Under the pieces are notes generated by a model. That model was not told the origin of the DNA. It ran no database searches and saw only the letters and a list, made by a program, of their open reading frames with translations. Positions 36,690 through 45,549 of a DNA stretch of 64,000 bases are shown here, in pieces (the stretch's first letter is position 1; the number at the start of each line of letters is the position of its first letter). This DNA is from Tetragenococcus koreensis. GTDB lineage: Bacteria > Bacillota > Bacilli > Lactobacillales > Enterococcaceae. The DNA lies in NCBI RefSeq assembly GCF_003795145.1, contig NZ_CP027786.1, positions 1,736,001 through 1,800,000 of the forward strand, given 5' to 3'. The position numbers and the translations under genes were made by a program.

Positions 36690-37268
36690 ATGCAACGCAA
36701 CACACAAACTAAAGTGAAAATTAAGCAAGCTCTGATTCAACTGCTTAATCAGAAGCATTTAGAAGAAATCACGGTAAGCGATATCACTCGTAATTCACAA
36801 ATTAATCGGGGAACTTTTTATCTTCATTATCTAGATAAATACGACTTAATTGAAAAACTAGAAAAAGAGATCTTATCAAATATTCAGCAAATATTTGATC
36901 AACCCGTCAAAAAAGAAGAAGAAAATCCACTAATACCGGATAGATTAATCCTTGATGCCCTTTATTATGTCAAAGATGACTTAGCTTTTATTAAAGCGTT
37001 AGTAGAAGAAAATGGAGATCCTAAATTTGTCTCTACTTTTAAAAAGTTATTAACGAATACTGTAAATAAATACATCGCTCTGCATGAAACGAATCAGTTA
37101 CCAATTGAAAAGATACCTAATGATTATGCCGAAGAAATTCTGCTATCAAGTACAATTTCTATTTTGTTACTATGGATTAAAAAAGACGGACAAGAGTCAC
37201 CCGAACAGCTGTTAAAATATATTAACTATGCCCGCGATACCTCGCCAGCAGCGTTATTACAACCATAA
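36690..37268 (+). CDS. TetR/AcrR-family transcriptional regulator
   Basis: A 192-residue regulator. The N-terminal helix-turn-helix (about 8-55) reads KIKQALIQLLNQKHLEEITVSDI then RNSQINRGTFYLHYLDKYDLIE. The C-terminal ligand domain resembles the TetR_C_8-like group seen beside Gram-positive exporters. The start at 36690 follows AAGGGGG; the frame is open 20 codons further up through the promoter TATAAT at 36662. It is divergent from the ABC exporter operon, the usual place for its local repressor. Confidence 0.88.
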   Translation: MQRNTQTKVKIKQALIQLLNQKHLEEITVSDITRNSQINRGTFYLHYLDKYDLIEKLEKEILSNIQQIFDQPVKKEEENPLIPDRLILDALYYVKDDLAFIKALVEENGDPKFVSTFKKLLTNTVNKYIALHETNQLPIEKIPNDYAEEILLSSTISILLLWIKKDGQESPEQLLKYINYARDTSPAALLQP

Positions 37269-37305
37269 AAAAGAGCCCTTGCAAACTTGCAAGGACCCAT
37301 TTTTT
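37266..37305 (+). terminator. Bidirectional terminator
   Basis: CCTTGCAA and TTGCAAGG pair tightly around a two-base centre, with A and T runs on the two sides. It separates the convergent TetR gene and the Gls24-type gene at 37316. Confidence 0.88.
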
Positions 37306-37315
37306 TGTCTTTTCC

Positions 37316-37840
37316 TTATTCCACTCTAGGTTCACGGTTTTCTTGGATATTTTCGACATCTTCATTGATATTTTGCGTTGCCTTGCTTGTTTGTTGTGAA
37401 ATATAGTGACCGGTAGTTTTTCCAGCGCTAGTTACTTTATCTTGCACCGTTTCACTTTCTTCTTCATATTCTTCTTGCGTCTTAATATCAACCACATTCA
37501 CATTTACTTCGACTACATCTAGATGTGTCATTTCGCTAACATCTTTTGAAATTAGTCGTTTGATTTCATCATAAATATGACGGCTATCTTTGCCGTACTC
37601 AACAACGACATCCATATCGACAGCGACTTGCTTTTTCCCAACTTCAGCGTTAATACCGGTGGTAACATTGTTAGTATTCACTAGTTTTTCAGCAACATTA
37701 GAGAAAAATCCACCATTGATAGTTAATAGTCCATCAATATTATCCATTGCATAACCGATAATTTTTTTAATTACCTTTTCGGCAAAAGTTAATTCACCTG
37801 AAATATTATTCGTGTTTACTTTATTTTCTTGTCTTTCCAT
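37316..37840 (-). CDS. Asp23/Gls24-family envelope stress protein (second copy)
   Basis: A 174-residue Asp23/Gls24 protein. The core (about 15-125: GELTFAEKVIKKIIGYAMDNIDGLLTINGGFFSN onward) is closely similar to the other copy at 38734, and then comes a polar tail (about 125-174) rich in Glu, Thr and Gln. Such proteins sit beneath the membrane bound to AmaP and support cell-envelope integrity under alkaline, salt or bile stress. It is the last gene of the four-gene operon. Confidence 0.92.
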   Translation of the reverse strand: MERQENKVNTNNISGELTFAEKVIKKIIGYAMDNIDGLLTINGGFFSNVAEKLVNTNNVTTGINAEVGKKQVAVDMDVVVEYGKDSRHIYDEIKRLISKDVSEMTHLDVVEVNVNVVDIKTQEEYEEESETVQDKVTSAGKTTGHYISQQTSKATQNINEDVENIQENREPRVE

Positions 37841-37858
37841 GTCAACGTCCTCCTAATT

Positions 37859-38053
37859 TTACCTTCTAGGTCCTTTGAACCGGTCGAAAACACCGATCCC
37901 ATTCAAATAAAGCCCAATAAACGCACCTAAAACCGTGCATGCAACGACTAGTAGCGTTTTTGCAAAACCAATCGTTAGCAGAAGAATTGCCAAAACTAAG
38001 CCAATCCCGCCGCCAATGATTCCATAACGATAGCGCTGTAATAATTCTTGCAT
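37859..38053 (-). CDS. DUF2273 small integral membrane protein
   Basis: A 64-residue protein with two membrane helices (about 12-30 and 33-52) and a basic C-terminus (RFKGPRR). DUF2273 proteins always accompany Gls24/AmaP genes in enterococci and relatives. It lies between amaP and the second Gls24-type gene, with AAAGGAGG before the ATG. The role is presumed to be at the membrane with AmaP; the mechanism is unknown. Confidence 0.9.
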   Translation of the reverse strand: MQELLQRYRYGIIGGGIGLVLAILLLTIGFAKTLLVVACTVLGAFIGLYLNGIGVFDRFKGPRR

Positions 38054-38066
38054 TTGGCAACCTCCT

Positions 38067-38627
38067 TTATTTTACCCGTTCGGCATTTTTTTCTGCGGGT
38101 TTCCGATAATTTTCAAGAGACACTTCCGTTTTGATATTTTCTGTGGTTCCCATTAACGAAGAGACTTGCGATTGAATTTCATCTACAAGTTCGTTTTGTT
38201 TATCCGGAATTGCCATAACTTTTTTCATATAGCCTGAAACTTTTATCCGAATTTTTTTATTATACATTTTCACTTTTATTGCCGGGTTCTCAACAAAAGG
38301 CTCTTGATTTACAATTTGCAGCACAAAATTTTCTACTGCTTTTTTTTGAATTTTTAACGTTCCTTGTCCTTGCTCTAAAACTAAGGTATTTTTCTTTCTA
38401 GGATAAAAAATCGTGATGACTAATAATAAAACGGTCAATACAAGCAACAAGGCGCTAAACCAAAATAGCAACTGCTGCATATACATGCCAATCCATGGAT
38501 AGTCATACATAGAAATAAAGCGCACCGGCAATTGCACAGCCTCTTGATTTTCAACCAGCACAAAGAAAAGTGTGAAAATCAAAAGCAACAGCAGGATGCC
38601 AATTAAGCTTTTGCGTAGCTTACCCAT
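38067..38627 (-). CDS. amaP: Alkaline shock response membrane anchor protein AmaP
   Basis: A 186-residue protein. Two membrane helices (about 8-25 and 52-75) lie in the N-terminal half. The cytoplasmic C-terminal part (about 85-180) resembles an Asp23-like fold and would tether Gls24 proteins to the membrane. Order in the operon (Gls24, amaP, DUF2273, Gls24) is the usual one. AGAGAGGGTGAAG precedes the ATG. Confidence 0.92.
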   Translation of the reverse strand: MGKLRKSLIGILLLLLIFTLFFVLVENQEAVQLPVRFISMYDYPWIGMYMQQLLFWFSALLLVLTVLLLVITIFYPRKKNTLVLEQGQGTLKIQKKAVENFVLQIVNQEPFVENPAIKVKMYNKKIRIKVSGYMKKVMAIPDKQNELVDEIQSQVSSLMGTTENIKTEVSLENYRKPAEKNAERVK

Positions 38628-38643
38628 AGCTTCACCCTCTCTA

Positions 38644-38707
38644 ACAACGATTCAAGTTAGTCATACAAAATTTACTAACCTCCATGGTTACATGAGCTAA
38701 TCGTTGT
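38644..38707 (-). promoter_or_regulatory. Inverted repeat between the first Gls24 gene and amaP
   Basis: ACAACGATT at 38644 and AATCGTTGT at 38699 are exact inverted copies 46 bp apart, and GTTAGT/ACTAAC pair inside. There is no T tract, so it is probably not a terminator. It may be an RNA processing or stability element that sets different levels of Gls24 and AmaP. Confidence 0.45.
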
Positions 38708-38733
38708 ATTCATAATAAAAACTTGCTTATATT

Positions 38734-39189
38734 TTAGTTATCCGATTCATCCGATTGTTGTTCATCAGATTTTTTATCTTGTTCGATTTCTTCTCTAGTT
38801 TTGATGTCTTCTACATGAACATTTACTTCAACTACATCTAAGTGTGTCATTTTCTTAACTTGCTCTGCAGCAACTTTTTTAATTTGCTCATAGATATTTT
38901 CTGCATCTTTACGATATTCAATGACAACATCTAAATCCACAGCAACTTCTTCTTTACCCACTTCGGTGTCAATACCGCTGGTTACATCGTCTGAGTTAGA
39001 GATTCGTTCTGCCATATTTGAGAAAAAGCCGCCATCAACGCGTAACAAACCATCAACTTTTTCCAAAGCAATTCCGATAATTTTTTGGATCACTTTATCC
39101 TCAAATGTTAATTCCCCAGAAACTTGTTGTTGATCTTTCTTTTCATTAACTCCATTGGTTGATACAGTTTTACTTGTTTGATCTGCCAT
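38734..39189 (-). CDS. Asp23/Gls24-family envelope stress protein (first copy)
   Basis: A 151-residue Asp23/Gls24 protein. Its core QVSGELTFEDKVIQKIIGIA through VEVNVHVEDIK matches the copy at 37316 over about 110 residues, with a different acidic tail (DKKSDEQQSDESDN). It opens the operon, with TTAGGAGG before its ATG. The paralogous pair probably arose by duplication and forms the AmaP-bound layer under the membrane. Confidence 0.92.
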   Translation of the reverse strand: MADQTSKTVSTNGVNEKKDQQQVSGELTFEDKVIQKIIGIALEKVDGLLRVDGGFFSNMAERISNSDDVTSGIDTEVGKEEVAVDLDVVIEYRKDAENIYEQIKKVAAEQVKKMTHLDVVEVNVHVEDIKTREEIEQDKKSDEQQSDESDN

Positions 39190-39348
39190 GTCCTTTTCCT
39201 CCTAAATATTTTTCTTAATTGTTAAAAAACAACTTTACATATTTATAATAAAGCAAAGCTGTAAAAATTTAAACCAAAAAGGGTTATAGCTTAATACTGC
39301 CAAACAATGTTAGGTGCTTTCGTTGATTTAAAATGCATTAAATAGTTG

Positions 39349-39377
39349 TTGACAAACGTATATGAGTATTATATATT
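39349..39377 (+). promoter_or_regulatory. Promoter of the ppdK operon with CcpN-like box
   Basis: TTGACA at 39349-39354 and TATATT at 39372-39377 are exactly 17 bp apart. The spacer and -10 carry GTATATGAGTATTATATAT, which resembles the TRTGHYATAYW boxes bound by CcpN. As ccpN is the second gene of the operon, autoregulation is likely. Confidence 0.8.
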
Positions 39378-39424
39378 TATTTAAGCTTAAGTAATACGCA
39401 TTATAAAAGAAAGGTGTGTCATAT

Positions 39425-42055
39425 TTGAAACAAATTTATCGATTCAGTGAAGGTAGTGTCGAAATGAAGGACTTGTTAGGTGGGAAAGGGGCCAATTTAG
39501 CAGAGATGACCCGGCTAGGGCTACCAGTGCCTGCTGGATTCACCATTACAACGGCTGCGTGTATAAAATACTTGCAACAAGAAAATTATTTTGAACAGTC
39601 TTTAAAAGCAGATATTTTGAAAGCGATTAATCAACTGGAAAATGAAGTCGGTAAGTCGTTGTTAAATAATGACCAAATGTTGTTAATTTCGGTACGTAGT
39701 GGTGCCAAATTCTCCATGCCAGGAATGATGGACACCATTCTTAACCTTGGGTTAAACGACGACCGTGTACTGGCTTTTGCAAAGCTGACGAATGCTTCTT
39801 TTGCTTACGATTGTTATCGCCGTCTCATCCAAATGTTTGGTGACGTGGTTTACGGTATTTCCAAAGAAACTTTTGACGACACTTTACACAAATTTGAAGC
39901 AGCCTTTGGTAAAAGTGTCGCTGATTTTTCAATACCAGAACAACAAAAACTGATTGAAGCGTATAAAATACCCTATCACAAGCAGCAAAAAGAATTCCCT
40001 CAAGATCCGATAGATCAACTTTTTATTGCAATTAAAGCGGTCTTTCATTCATGGAACAATCAACGGGCACAAGTTTATCGGAAATTACATGACATCCCCT
40101 TTAGTTTAGGTACAGCGGTAAATATTCAATCAATGGTTTTTGGCAACAACGGTGATAAAAGTGCGACAGGCGTAGCTTTTACTCGAAACCCTGCAACTGG
40201 AGAGAAAAAACTTTTTGGCGAATTTTTACCCAATGCCCAAGGGGAAGATGTCGTTGCGGGCATTCGGACTCCGCAGCCGATTGCTAAACTCAAACAATTA
40301 CTTCCTACCGCTTATACAGATTTTATGCGTTATGCAGAAATTTTGGAAACACACTATAAAGATATGCAAGACATTGAGTTTACAATCGATCAGGGACAAC
40401 TATTCATTCTGCAGACCAGAAGCGGCAAACGAACTGCCCAAGCAGCGCTTAACATCGCCCTAGATCTTGTCAATGATAAAATAATAACGAAAGACGAGGC
40501 GCTTTTACGAGTTACACCGACAATGGTTGAACAGTTGATCCACCCTGTATTTGATCCAACAGAACTAAAAAATGCAACAGTATTAGCCCATGGCCTGCCG
40601 GCAAGTCCAGGAGCTGCTACAGGACAAATTGTATTTACAGCAGAAAAAGCCCAGGAATTTCATGAGCAAGGTAAAAAGGTCATCTTGGTCCGACAAGAAA
40701 CTTCGCCTGAAGATATCGCAGGAATGGTGGTAAGCGAAGCGATCGTTACCTCTAGAGGAGGCATGACCTCGCACGCTGCTGTAGTTGCGCGTGGGATGGG
40801 CACTTGTTGTGTTGCTGGCTGTGAAGCATTAACCGTTGATGAATATACGCGAACGATTACTTGTGAAGAGCAAACATTAACAGAAGGCGATATCATTTCG
40901 GTTGATGGCTCTATAGGGACAATCTACCAAACCGAACTGCAAACAGTCACTCCTGAAGACAATCAGAATCTGCAACGTCTATTAACTTGGGCGGACGAAC
41001 GAGCTGACTTAATGGTACGTGCCAATGCAGAAACGCTACAGGATTTGACAGCAGCGATCCATTTTGGCGCGTCTGGAATTGGCTTAGCGCGCACCGAGCA
41101 TATGTTTTTTGGAGAAGATCGAATTTTAGAAATGCGCCGTTTAATTTTAGCTGAAGAAAAACAAGAATTTGACATAGCGCTCAAACGTCTACTTAGTTTC
41201 CAACAAGATGATTTTTATCAGATGTTACAAACGACCCAAGAAAAACCCATGGTTATCCGGCTCTTAGACCCACCTATGCATGAATTTTTACCTGCTGACG
41301 AGCAAGCGATCAACCAATTAGCCCAGCAACTGAAAAAATCGCCAGTACGCATAACCAATCAAATTACTCAGCTACACGAAACCAACCCAATGCTCGGTCA
41401 TCGTGGCTGTCGCTTAGGAATTACTAAGGCACAAATTTATCAAATGCAAGTCGAGGCAATTTTTACCAGCGCGATTAAATTAGCACAAAATGGAATTGTC
41501 GTAAAACCAGAAATAATGGTGCCTTTGGTTGCTGAAGAAAAAGAATTAATTGAAGTTAAAAACGCTTTGCTTCATACGATTGAAAATTTATTTGAAAAGC
41601 ATGGTATAAACCCCTTTCCTTTTGAAATTGGCGTTATGATTGAATTACCTAGAGCTTGTATGACTGCCGATAAATTAGCTAGCCAAGCGGACTTTTTCAG
41701 TTTTGGTACCAATGATCTAACACAAATGTCTTACGGTTTTTCTCGCGATGACATTGGCAAATTTTTACCTATCTATAAAGAAAAAGGCATTTTATTGCAA
41801 GATCCTTTCCAAACGCTAGATCAAGCAGGTGTAGGACAGTTAATTCAAACTGCAGTTGAAAAAGCACGCCAGACTAAGCCTAATATGATGATTGGTGTAT
41901 GTGGAGAAGTCGGCGGTGACCCTAAATCAATCGCCTTTTTCCAACAAGTCGGTGTAGATTATGTATCTTGTTCGGCTTATCGAATTCCAGCTGCTCGTCT
42001 AGCTTGTGCGCAAGCAGCGCTCAATGATTGCCGATTAGCTGAAGTTGCGCTATGA
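39425..42055 (+). CDS. ppdK: Pyruvate, phosphate dikinase
   Basis: An 876-residue enzyme interconverting pyruvate, ATP and phosphate with PEP, AMP and diphosphate. The nucleotide-binding part has LLGGKGANLAEM and SVRSGAKFSMPGMMDT. The central swivelling domain has the phospho-His in SRGGMTSHAAVVARGMG; the Thr two residues before it is the regulatory site. The C-terminal barrel has the catalytic Cys in MIGVCGEVGGDP. I choose the TTG at 39425 (MKQIYRFSEGS), eight bases after AGGTG, over a GTG at 39416 that would overlap the ribosome site. First gene of ppdK-ccpN-regulator; probably a gluconeogenic or PEP-balancing step. Confidence 0.95.
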   Translation: MKQIYRFSEGSVEMKDLLGGKGANLAEMTRLGLPVPAGFTITTAACIKYLQQENYFEQSLKADILKAINQLENEVGKSLLNNDQMLLISVRSGAKFSMPGMMDTILNLGLNDDRVLAFAKLTNASFAYDCYRRLIQMFGDVVYGISKETFDDTLHKFEAAFGKSVADFSIPEQQKLIEAYKIPYHKQQKEFPQDPIDQLFIAIKAVFHSWNNQRAQVYRKLHDIPFSLGTAVNIQSMVFGNNGDKSATGVAFTRNPATGEKKLFGEFLPNAQGEDVVAGIRTPQPIAKLKQLLPTAYTDFMRYAEILETHYKDMQDIEFTIDQGQLFILQTRSGKRTAQAALNIALDLVNDKIITKDEALLRVTPTMVEQLIHPVFDPTELKNATVLAHGLPASPGAATGQIVFTAEKAQEFHEQGKKVILVRQETSPEDIAGMVVSEAIVTSRGGMTSHAAVVARGMGTCCVAGCEALTVDEYTRTITCEEQTLTEGDIISVDGSIGTIYQTELQTVTPEDNQNLQRLLTWADERADLMVRANAETLQDLTAAIHFGASGIGLARTEHMFFGEDRILEMRRLILAEEKQEFDIALKRLLSFQQDDFYQMLQTTQEKPMVIRLLDPPMHEFLPADEQAINQLAQQLKKSPVRITNQITQLHETNPMLGHRGCRLGITKAQIYQMQVEAIFTSAIKLAQNGIVVKPEIMVPLVAEEKELIEVKNALLHTIENLFEKHGINPFPFEIGVMIELPRACMTADKLASQADFFSFGTNDLTQMSYGFSRDDIGKFLPIYKEKGILLQDPFQTLDQAGVGQLIQTAVEKARQTKPNMMIGVCGEVGGDPKSIAFFQQVGVDYVSCSAYRIPAARLACAQAALNDCRLAEVAL

Positions 42056-42089
42056 TGAAAGTAATAAGAAACACAAGAAAGGAGCTGCT

Positions 42090-42716
42090 ATGGAATTTTC
42101 TGATCGCCAAAAATTAATTATTGAGATTGTTAAGGCTCACGAGCCAATCACTGGAGATAACATTGCGGCCAAACTCAATCTTACCAAACCAACGTTGCGT
42201 AATGATTTATCGCTTCTAACCATGACAGGCGTTTTAGATGCGCGTCCCAAAGTCGGCTACATTTATTCTGGACAAACAATCGAACCATTGCTATTTGAAA
42301 AATTATATACAAAAAAAGTGGACGATATTATGATTCCCGCTGTATTTATTAAACAAGATACGTCGTTAAAAAATGCTATTACTGATTTATTTATGTATGA
42401 TGTAGGCTCTTTATACGTTGTCAATAAAGATAAAAAATTAGTAGGAATTCTTTCAAGAAAGGACCTTTTACGTAGCGTTTTAGCTAATAATGAAGATGAT
42501 ATTCCAGTCGCTGTTGTGATGAGTCGGATGCCAAATGTCATTACAATCACACCCGAAGAAACGATTTTAACTGCTGGAAATACCCTCATGCAACATCAAG
42601 TAGATTCATTACCTGTAGTGGAAAAAGGAACAAATGATAAAATCATTGGCAAAATTACTAAAACCCGTATTATGAACCATTTTATCGAAGAAGGGATTAA
42701 GGTGAAAGCACAATGA
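42090..42716 (+). CDS. ccpN: CcpN-like transcriptional repressor (HTH plus CBS pair)
   Basis: A 208-residue regulator. An N-terminal winged helix (about 1-65, SDRQKLIIEIVKAHEPITGDNIA) is followed by two CBS domains (about 80-205) that sense adenine nucleotides in the family. In Bacillus, CcpN represses gluconeogenic genes and its gene is followed by the PPDK regulatory-protein gene, the same order as here. The start at 42090 follows AGAAAGGAG; the frame opens earlier inside ppdK. It probably represses the operon through the box at the ppdK promoter. Confidence 0.9.
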   Translation: MEFSDRQKLIIEIVKAHEPITGDNIAAKLNLTKPTLRNDLSLLTMTGVLDARPKVGYIYSGQTIEPLLFEKLYTKKVDDIMIPAVFIKQDTSLKNAITDLFMYDVGSLYVVNKDKKLVGILSRKDLLRSVLANNEDDIPVAVVMSRMPNVITITPEETILTAGNTLMQHQVDSLPVVEKGTNDKIIGKITKTRIMNHFIEEGIKVKAQ

Positions 42717-43528
42717 ATAAAAACGATACGCTAAAATTATTTATAATCTCTGATGCAATCGGAGATACTGCGCAAAAAATTACCACAGCCGTTCTTGCGC
42801 AATTTCCCGAATTGACTAATGTCGAAGTTCAGCGTTTTGCCTTTATTGATTCTAAAGAAGAGCTGCTTAAAATCTTACGAGATGCTCTCCAAGAACATGC
42901 CATCGTTGCCAGCACTTTAGTAAAAGATTCTTTCAATGAAGCTGCTCATGAGTTTGCTGCTCGTACTTCTTTAAGTTATGTTGATTTTATGACACCAATG
43001 ATGGAATTAATTCAAGGGAAAACGGGTCTAGAACCTAAGCATGAAGCCCGTGCTCAGCATAAGCTAACTTCAGACTATTTTGCCAAAATAGAAGCCATCG
43101 ATTTTGCCGTAAAATATGATGATGGACAAGATCCAAAAGGTTTCTTAAAAGCTGACTATGTCATTATCGGACCTTCACGTACTTCAAAGACGCCTTTAAG
43201 TATGTATTTAGCCAATAAATCTTATAAAGTAGCTAACTTGCCTTTGATACCAGAAATTCCTTTACCTAAAGAAATTTTTGATGTGCCAAAAGAAAAACTC
43301 ATAGGCTTAGTTGCTACTCCTGAAGTGATTCAACGAACACGCGAAAAACGTTTAAGTTCGCTGGGTCTAGGCGGTAGTTCTTCTTACACTGATGTCGCAC
43401 ACATTAAAGAAGAAATGGATTATGCCAAAGAAATTTATCATGAACTAGGCGCCAAAACCGTAGAAGTGGATGATATGTCCATCGAAGAGATTGCTGAATA
43501 TATTACCCGCTTGCAGATTGACCGCTAA
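42713..43528 (+). CDS. yqfL: Pyruvate, phosphate dikinase regulatory protein
   Basis: A 271-residue bifunctional Ser/Thr kinase and phosphorylase of the DUF299 family. It uses ADP to phosphorylate and phosphate to dephosphorylate the Thr beside the catalytic His of PPDK. The P-loop-like GPSRTSKTPLSMYLA (~residues 151-165) and the start FIISDAIGDTAQKI are intact. It overlaps ccpN by 4 bp (ATGA). With its target two genes upstream, the operon contains enzyme, transcriptional repressor and post-translational switch. Confidence 0.94.
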   Translation: MNKNDTLKLFIISDAIGDTAQKITTAVLAQFPELTNVEVQRFAFIDSKEELLKILRDALQEHAIVASTLVKDSFNEAAHEFAARTSLSYVDFMTPMMELIQGKTGLEPKHEARAQHKLTSDYFAKIEAIDFAVKYDDGQDPKGFLKADYVIIGPSRTSKTPLSMYLANKSYKVANLPLIPEIPLPKEIFDVPKEKLIGLVATPEVIQRTREKRLSSLGLGGSSSYTDVAHIKEEMDYAKEIYHELGAKTVEVDDMSIEEIAEYITRLQIDR

Positions 43529-43546
43529 ACCCGTTGATATTTTTTA

Positions 43547-43600
43547 AAGAAGCAGCGTATCATTGTAATCTGTTTAATGATACGCTGCTTCTTATTTATA
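43547..43600 (+). terminator. Terminator of the ppdK operon
   Basis: AAGAAGCAGCGTATCATT and its exact complement form an 18-bp stem around an 11-base loop. A-rich and T-rich flanks suggest it also serves the minus-strand dehydrogenase gene. Confidence 0.92.
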
Positions 43601-43660
43601 GAAAAAATGCTCAAATTAAGTATTAGTTTTAAAATGCTTATTTTGAACTTCGAGAAGATT

Positions 43661-44617
43661 TTACTCTGTCAGCGCGATGGATTGTTGTATACTGGCTACT
43701 GATTGTGCCAATTTACCTTTTTCCCATGCGTCCAAGGACACAAGTAGTTTTTTCTCTACCCCATCTTTACCTAATATGCAAGGCACACTATAAGCACAAG
43801 GGCCACTAAAACCATATTCATTATCAATCATGGGAACACTGACTGGATAGATGCTTTTTTCATCCAATAAAATACAGCGGGCAATATCAATTGCTGATTG
43901 TGCAACGGCAACATTGGTCACCCCGCTTTTTGCAGCAAAAACATCGTATGCGGCTTGTACCACTTTTTCTTTTATATCTTCAGCTGTTAAGAGTGGAATT
44001 TCAGGAAAATGGTCTGCCAATTCATTATAAGCTAACCCGCCAATTGTCAAATGGCTGAGGACAGGAAACGCAGTATAGCCATGCTCTCCCATCATATAAC
44101 CAGAAACGGATTTAGGATCAACATGGTAATATTGTCCTAGCAGTTGTCGCAAACGCGAAGAATCTAGCATCGTTCCTGTGCTTAAAAGTAAATTTTTAGG
44201 ATAATCATACGATGCGACGATATGAATCACAGTATCTGCCGGATTGGTAATAAAAATTACCATTGCGTCTTGCGTATTTTGCGTGATATTTCCCATAATT
44301 TCATGGATAATCGGCAAATTTTCAATCAGTAATTCATTCCGATCTTCCGGAATCTCTCCTTCTGCATAAACATGAGTAGCAGCCACAATAATAATATCTG
44401 CATCTGCTACGTCTTTGTAAGTTCCTTTGTAGATCGTAATGTTTTTACGGGACAATAAACCGCCGGCATGCGTTTGATCCAATCCTTCGCCAAAAGCAAC
44501 ACGGTCTCTAGGATCAATCAAAACAATTTCACCGAAGAGTTCGGTTTGCACTGCTGTTGCCAACACACTAGAACCGACATGGCCCAACCCGATAATAGCT
44601 AATTTTTTCGTTTTCAT
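43661..44617 (-). CDS. L-lactate / L-2-hydroxyacid dehydrogenase (LDH/MDH family)
   Basis: A 318-residue NAD-dependent dehydrogenase. The Rossmann start is IGLGHVGSSVL with LIDPRD after it. The catalytic His is in GEHGYTAFP (~residue 179) and the substrate-carboxylate Arg in DSSRLR (~154). The active-site loop EGEIPEDRNELL differs from the usual LDH loop, so the enzyme may prefer a bulkier 2-oxoacid, as L-2-hydroxyisocaproate dehydrogenases do. It stands alone between convergent ppdK and a deacetylase gene. Probably a secondary enzyme rather than the main fermentative LDH. Confidence 0.82.
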   Translation of the reverse strand: MKTKKLAIIGLGHVGSSVLATAVQTELFGEIVLIDPRDRVAFGEGLDQTHAGGLLSRKNITIYKGTYKDVADADIIIVAATHVYAEGEIPEDRNELLIENLPIIHEIMGNITQNTQDAMVIFITNPADTVIHIVASYDYPKNLLLSTGTMLDSSRLRQLLGQYYHVDPKSVSGYMMGEHGYTAFPVLSHLTIGGLAYNELADHFPEIPLLTAEDIKEKVVQAAYDVFAAKSGVTNVAVAQSAIDIARCILLDEKSIYPVSVPMIDNEYGFSGPCAYSVPCILGKDGVEKKLLVSLDAWEKGKLAQSVASIQQSIALTE

Positions 44618-44685
44618 CTATTTCTCCTTGTATCCTTTAATTGTTTTTTCATTAATATCTTTATTAGTAATATACAATAAAAGTT

Positions 44686-45429
44686 CTATTCTAATATCGC
44701 TTTAAATTCCTGCAGCGTACACCCATACCACACGGTATCTCGATGTAAAGTTAAGACTGGCGTTTGCCCCGTATTTTCTCCCGCTACCGTGGTAAAAGCA
44801 TAATGAATATTTAGTTTGGCTAACCTTTTGACATCCATTTGTTCATAAATACCAAAAGGATAAGCAAAAACATCCGCTTGATCAACATACTGACCACATG
44901 AAGCTAAGTCTTGATTTAATTCTTCCACTGATACTTTTTGCATTCCAATTGAGCCGTCAGAATAGCGTTGATGCAAGTTTTCCGTATGATTTGCCAACTC
45001 AAAAACATCCCGCATTTTTTCTAGCTCTGATTTTGCCATAACAATCGACTGCCTTGGATCAAATTCTTTGATTTGGTCAAAAAGCCAACCTTTGACTACA
45101 AAACACACCGCATGAAAATTCTTTTGCTGCAAAATCGGATAAGCATATTTATAGATTGACTGATAGGCATCATCAAACGTTAACAAAACTGATTTTTCAG
45201 GCAGATCTTTTCCTTTTTGATAAAAATCTTTGATCTCTTGTAAAGTCAGTGTATGATAATTTTCTTTCTCTAAAAAATCCATCTGTGCTTTAAAATCAGT
45301 AAAATCACAAAATAATTTTGTAGGCAACGCATCTTCATAGGATTGTTTGACCAAAATCGGTGAAGGATTTTGGGTATCAAATGTGCCTTTTTCTCTGATC
45401 TCATGATACATTAATGTGTGAAATCCCAA
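44686..45429 (-). CDS. Polysaccharide deacetylase-family protein (NodB fold)
   Basis: A 247-residue protein without a signal peptide or anchor. It shows the catalytic Asp pair in VLLTFDDAYQSIY (~residue 85) and a His region ANHTENLHQ (~145) where the classic HxxxH metal motif is partly altered (H-T-E-N-L-H). It resembles the short deacetylases near exopolysaccharide or wall genes. It may be intracellular or released without a signal. Substrate unknown. Confidence 0.8.
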   Translation of the reverse strand: MGFHTLMYHEIREKGTFDTQNPSPILVKQSYEDALPTKLFCDFTDFKAQMDFLEKENYHTLTLQEIKDFYQKGKDLPEKSVLLTFDDAYQSIYKYAYPILQQKNFHAVCFVVKGWLFDQIKEFDPRQSIVMAKSELEKMRDVFELANHTENLHQRYSDGSIGMQKVSVEELNQDLASCGQYVDQADVFAYPFGIYEQMDVKRLAKLNIHYAFTTVAGENTGQTPVLTLHRDTVWYGCTLQEFKAILE

Positions 45430-45549
45430 GTCATTCCCTCCATAGCCTTAATTTGTAACTAATTATAACAAAAAAGCAGTCTCAATGTATCCTACTTCCA
45501 AACGTTAGTTTCGCTAACGACTAGTACATAGAACACATTAAACTGTTTT

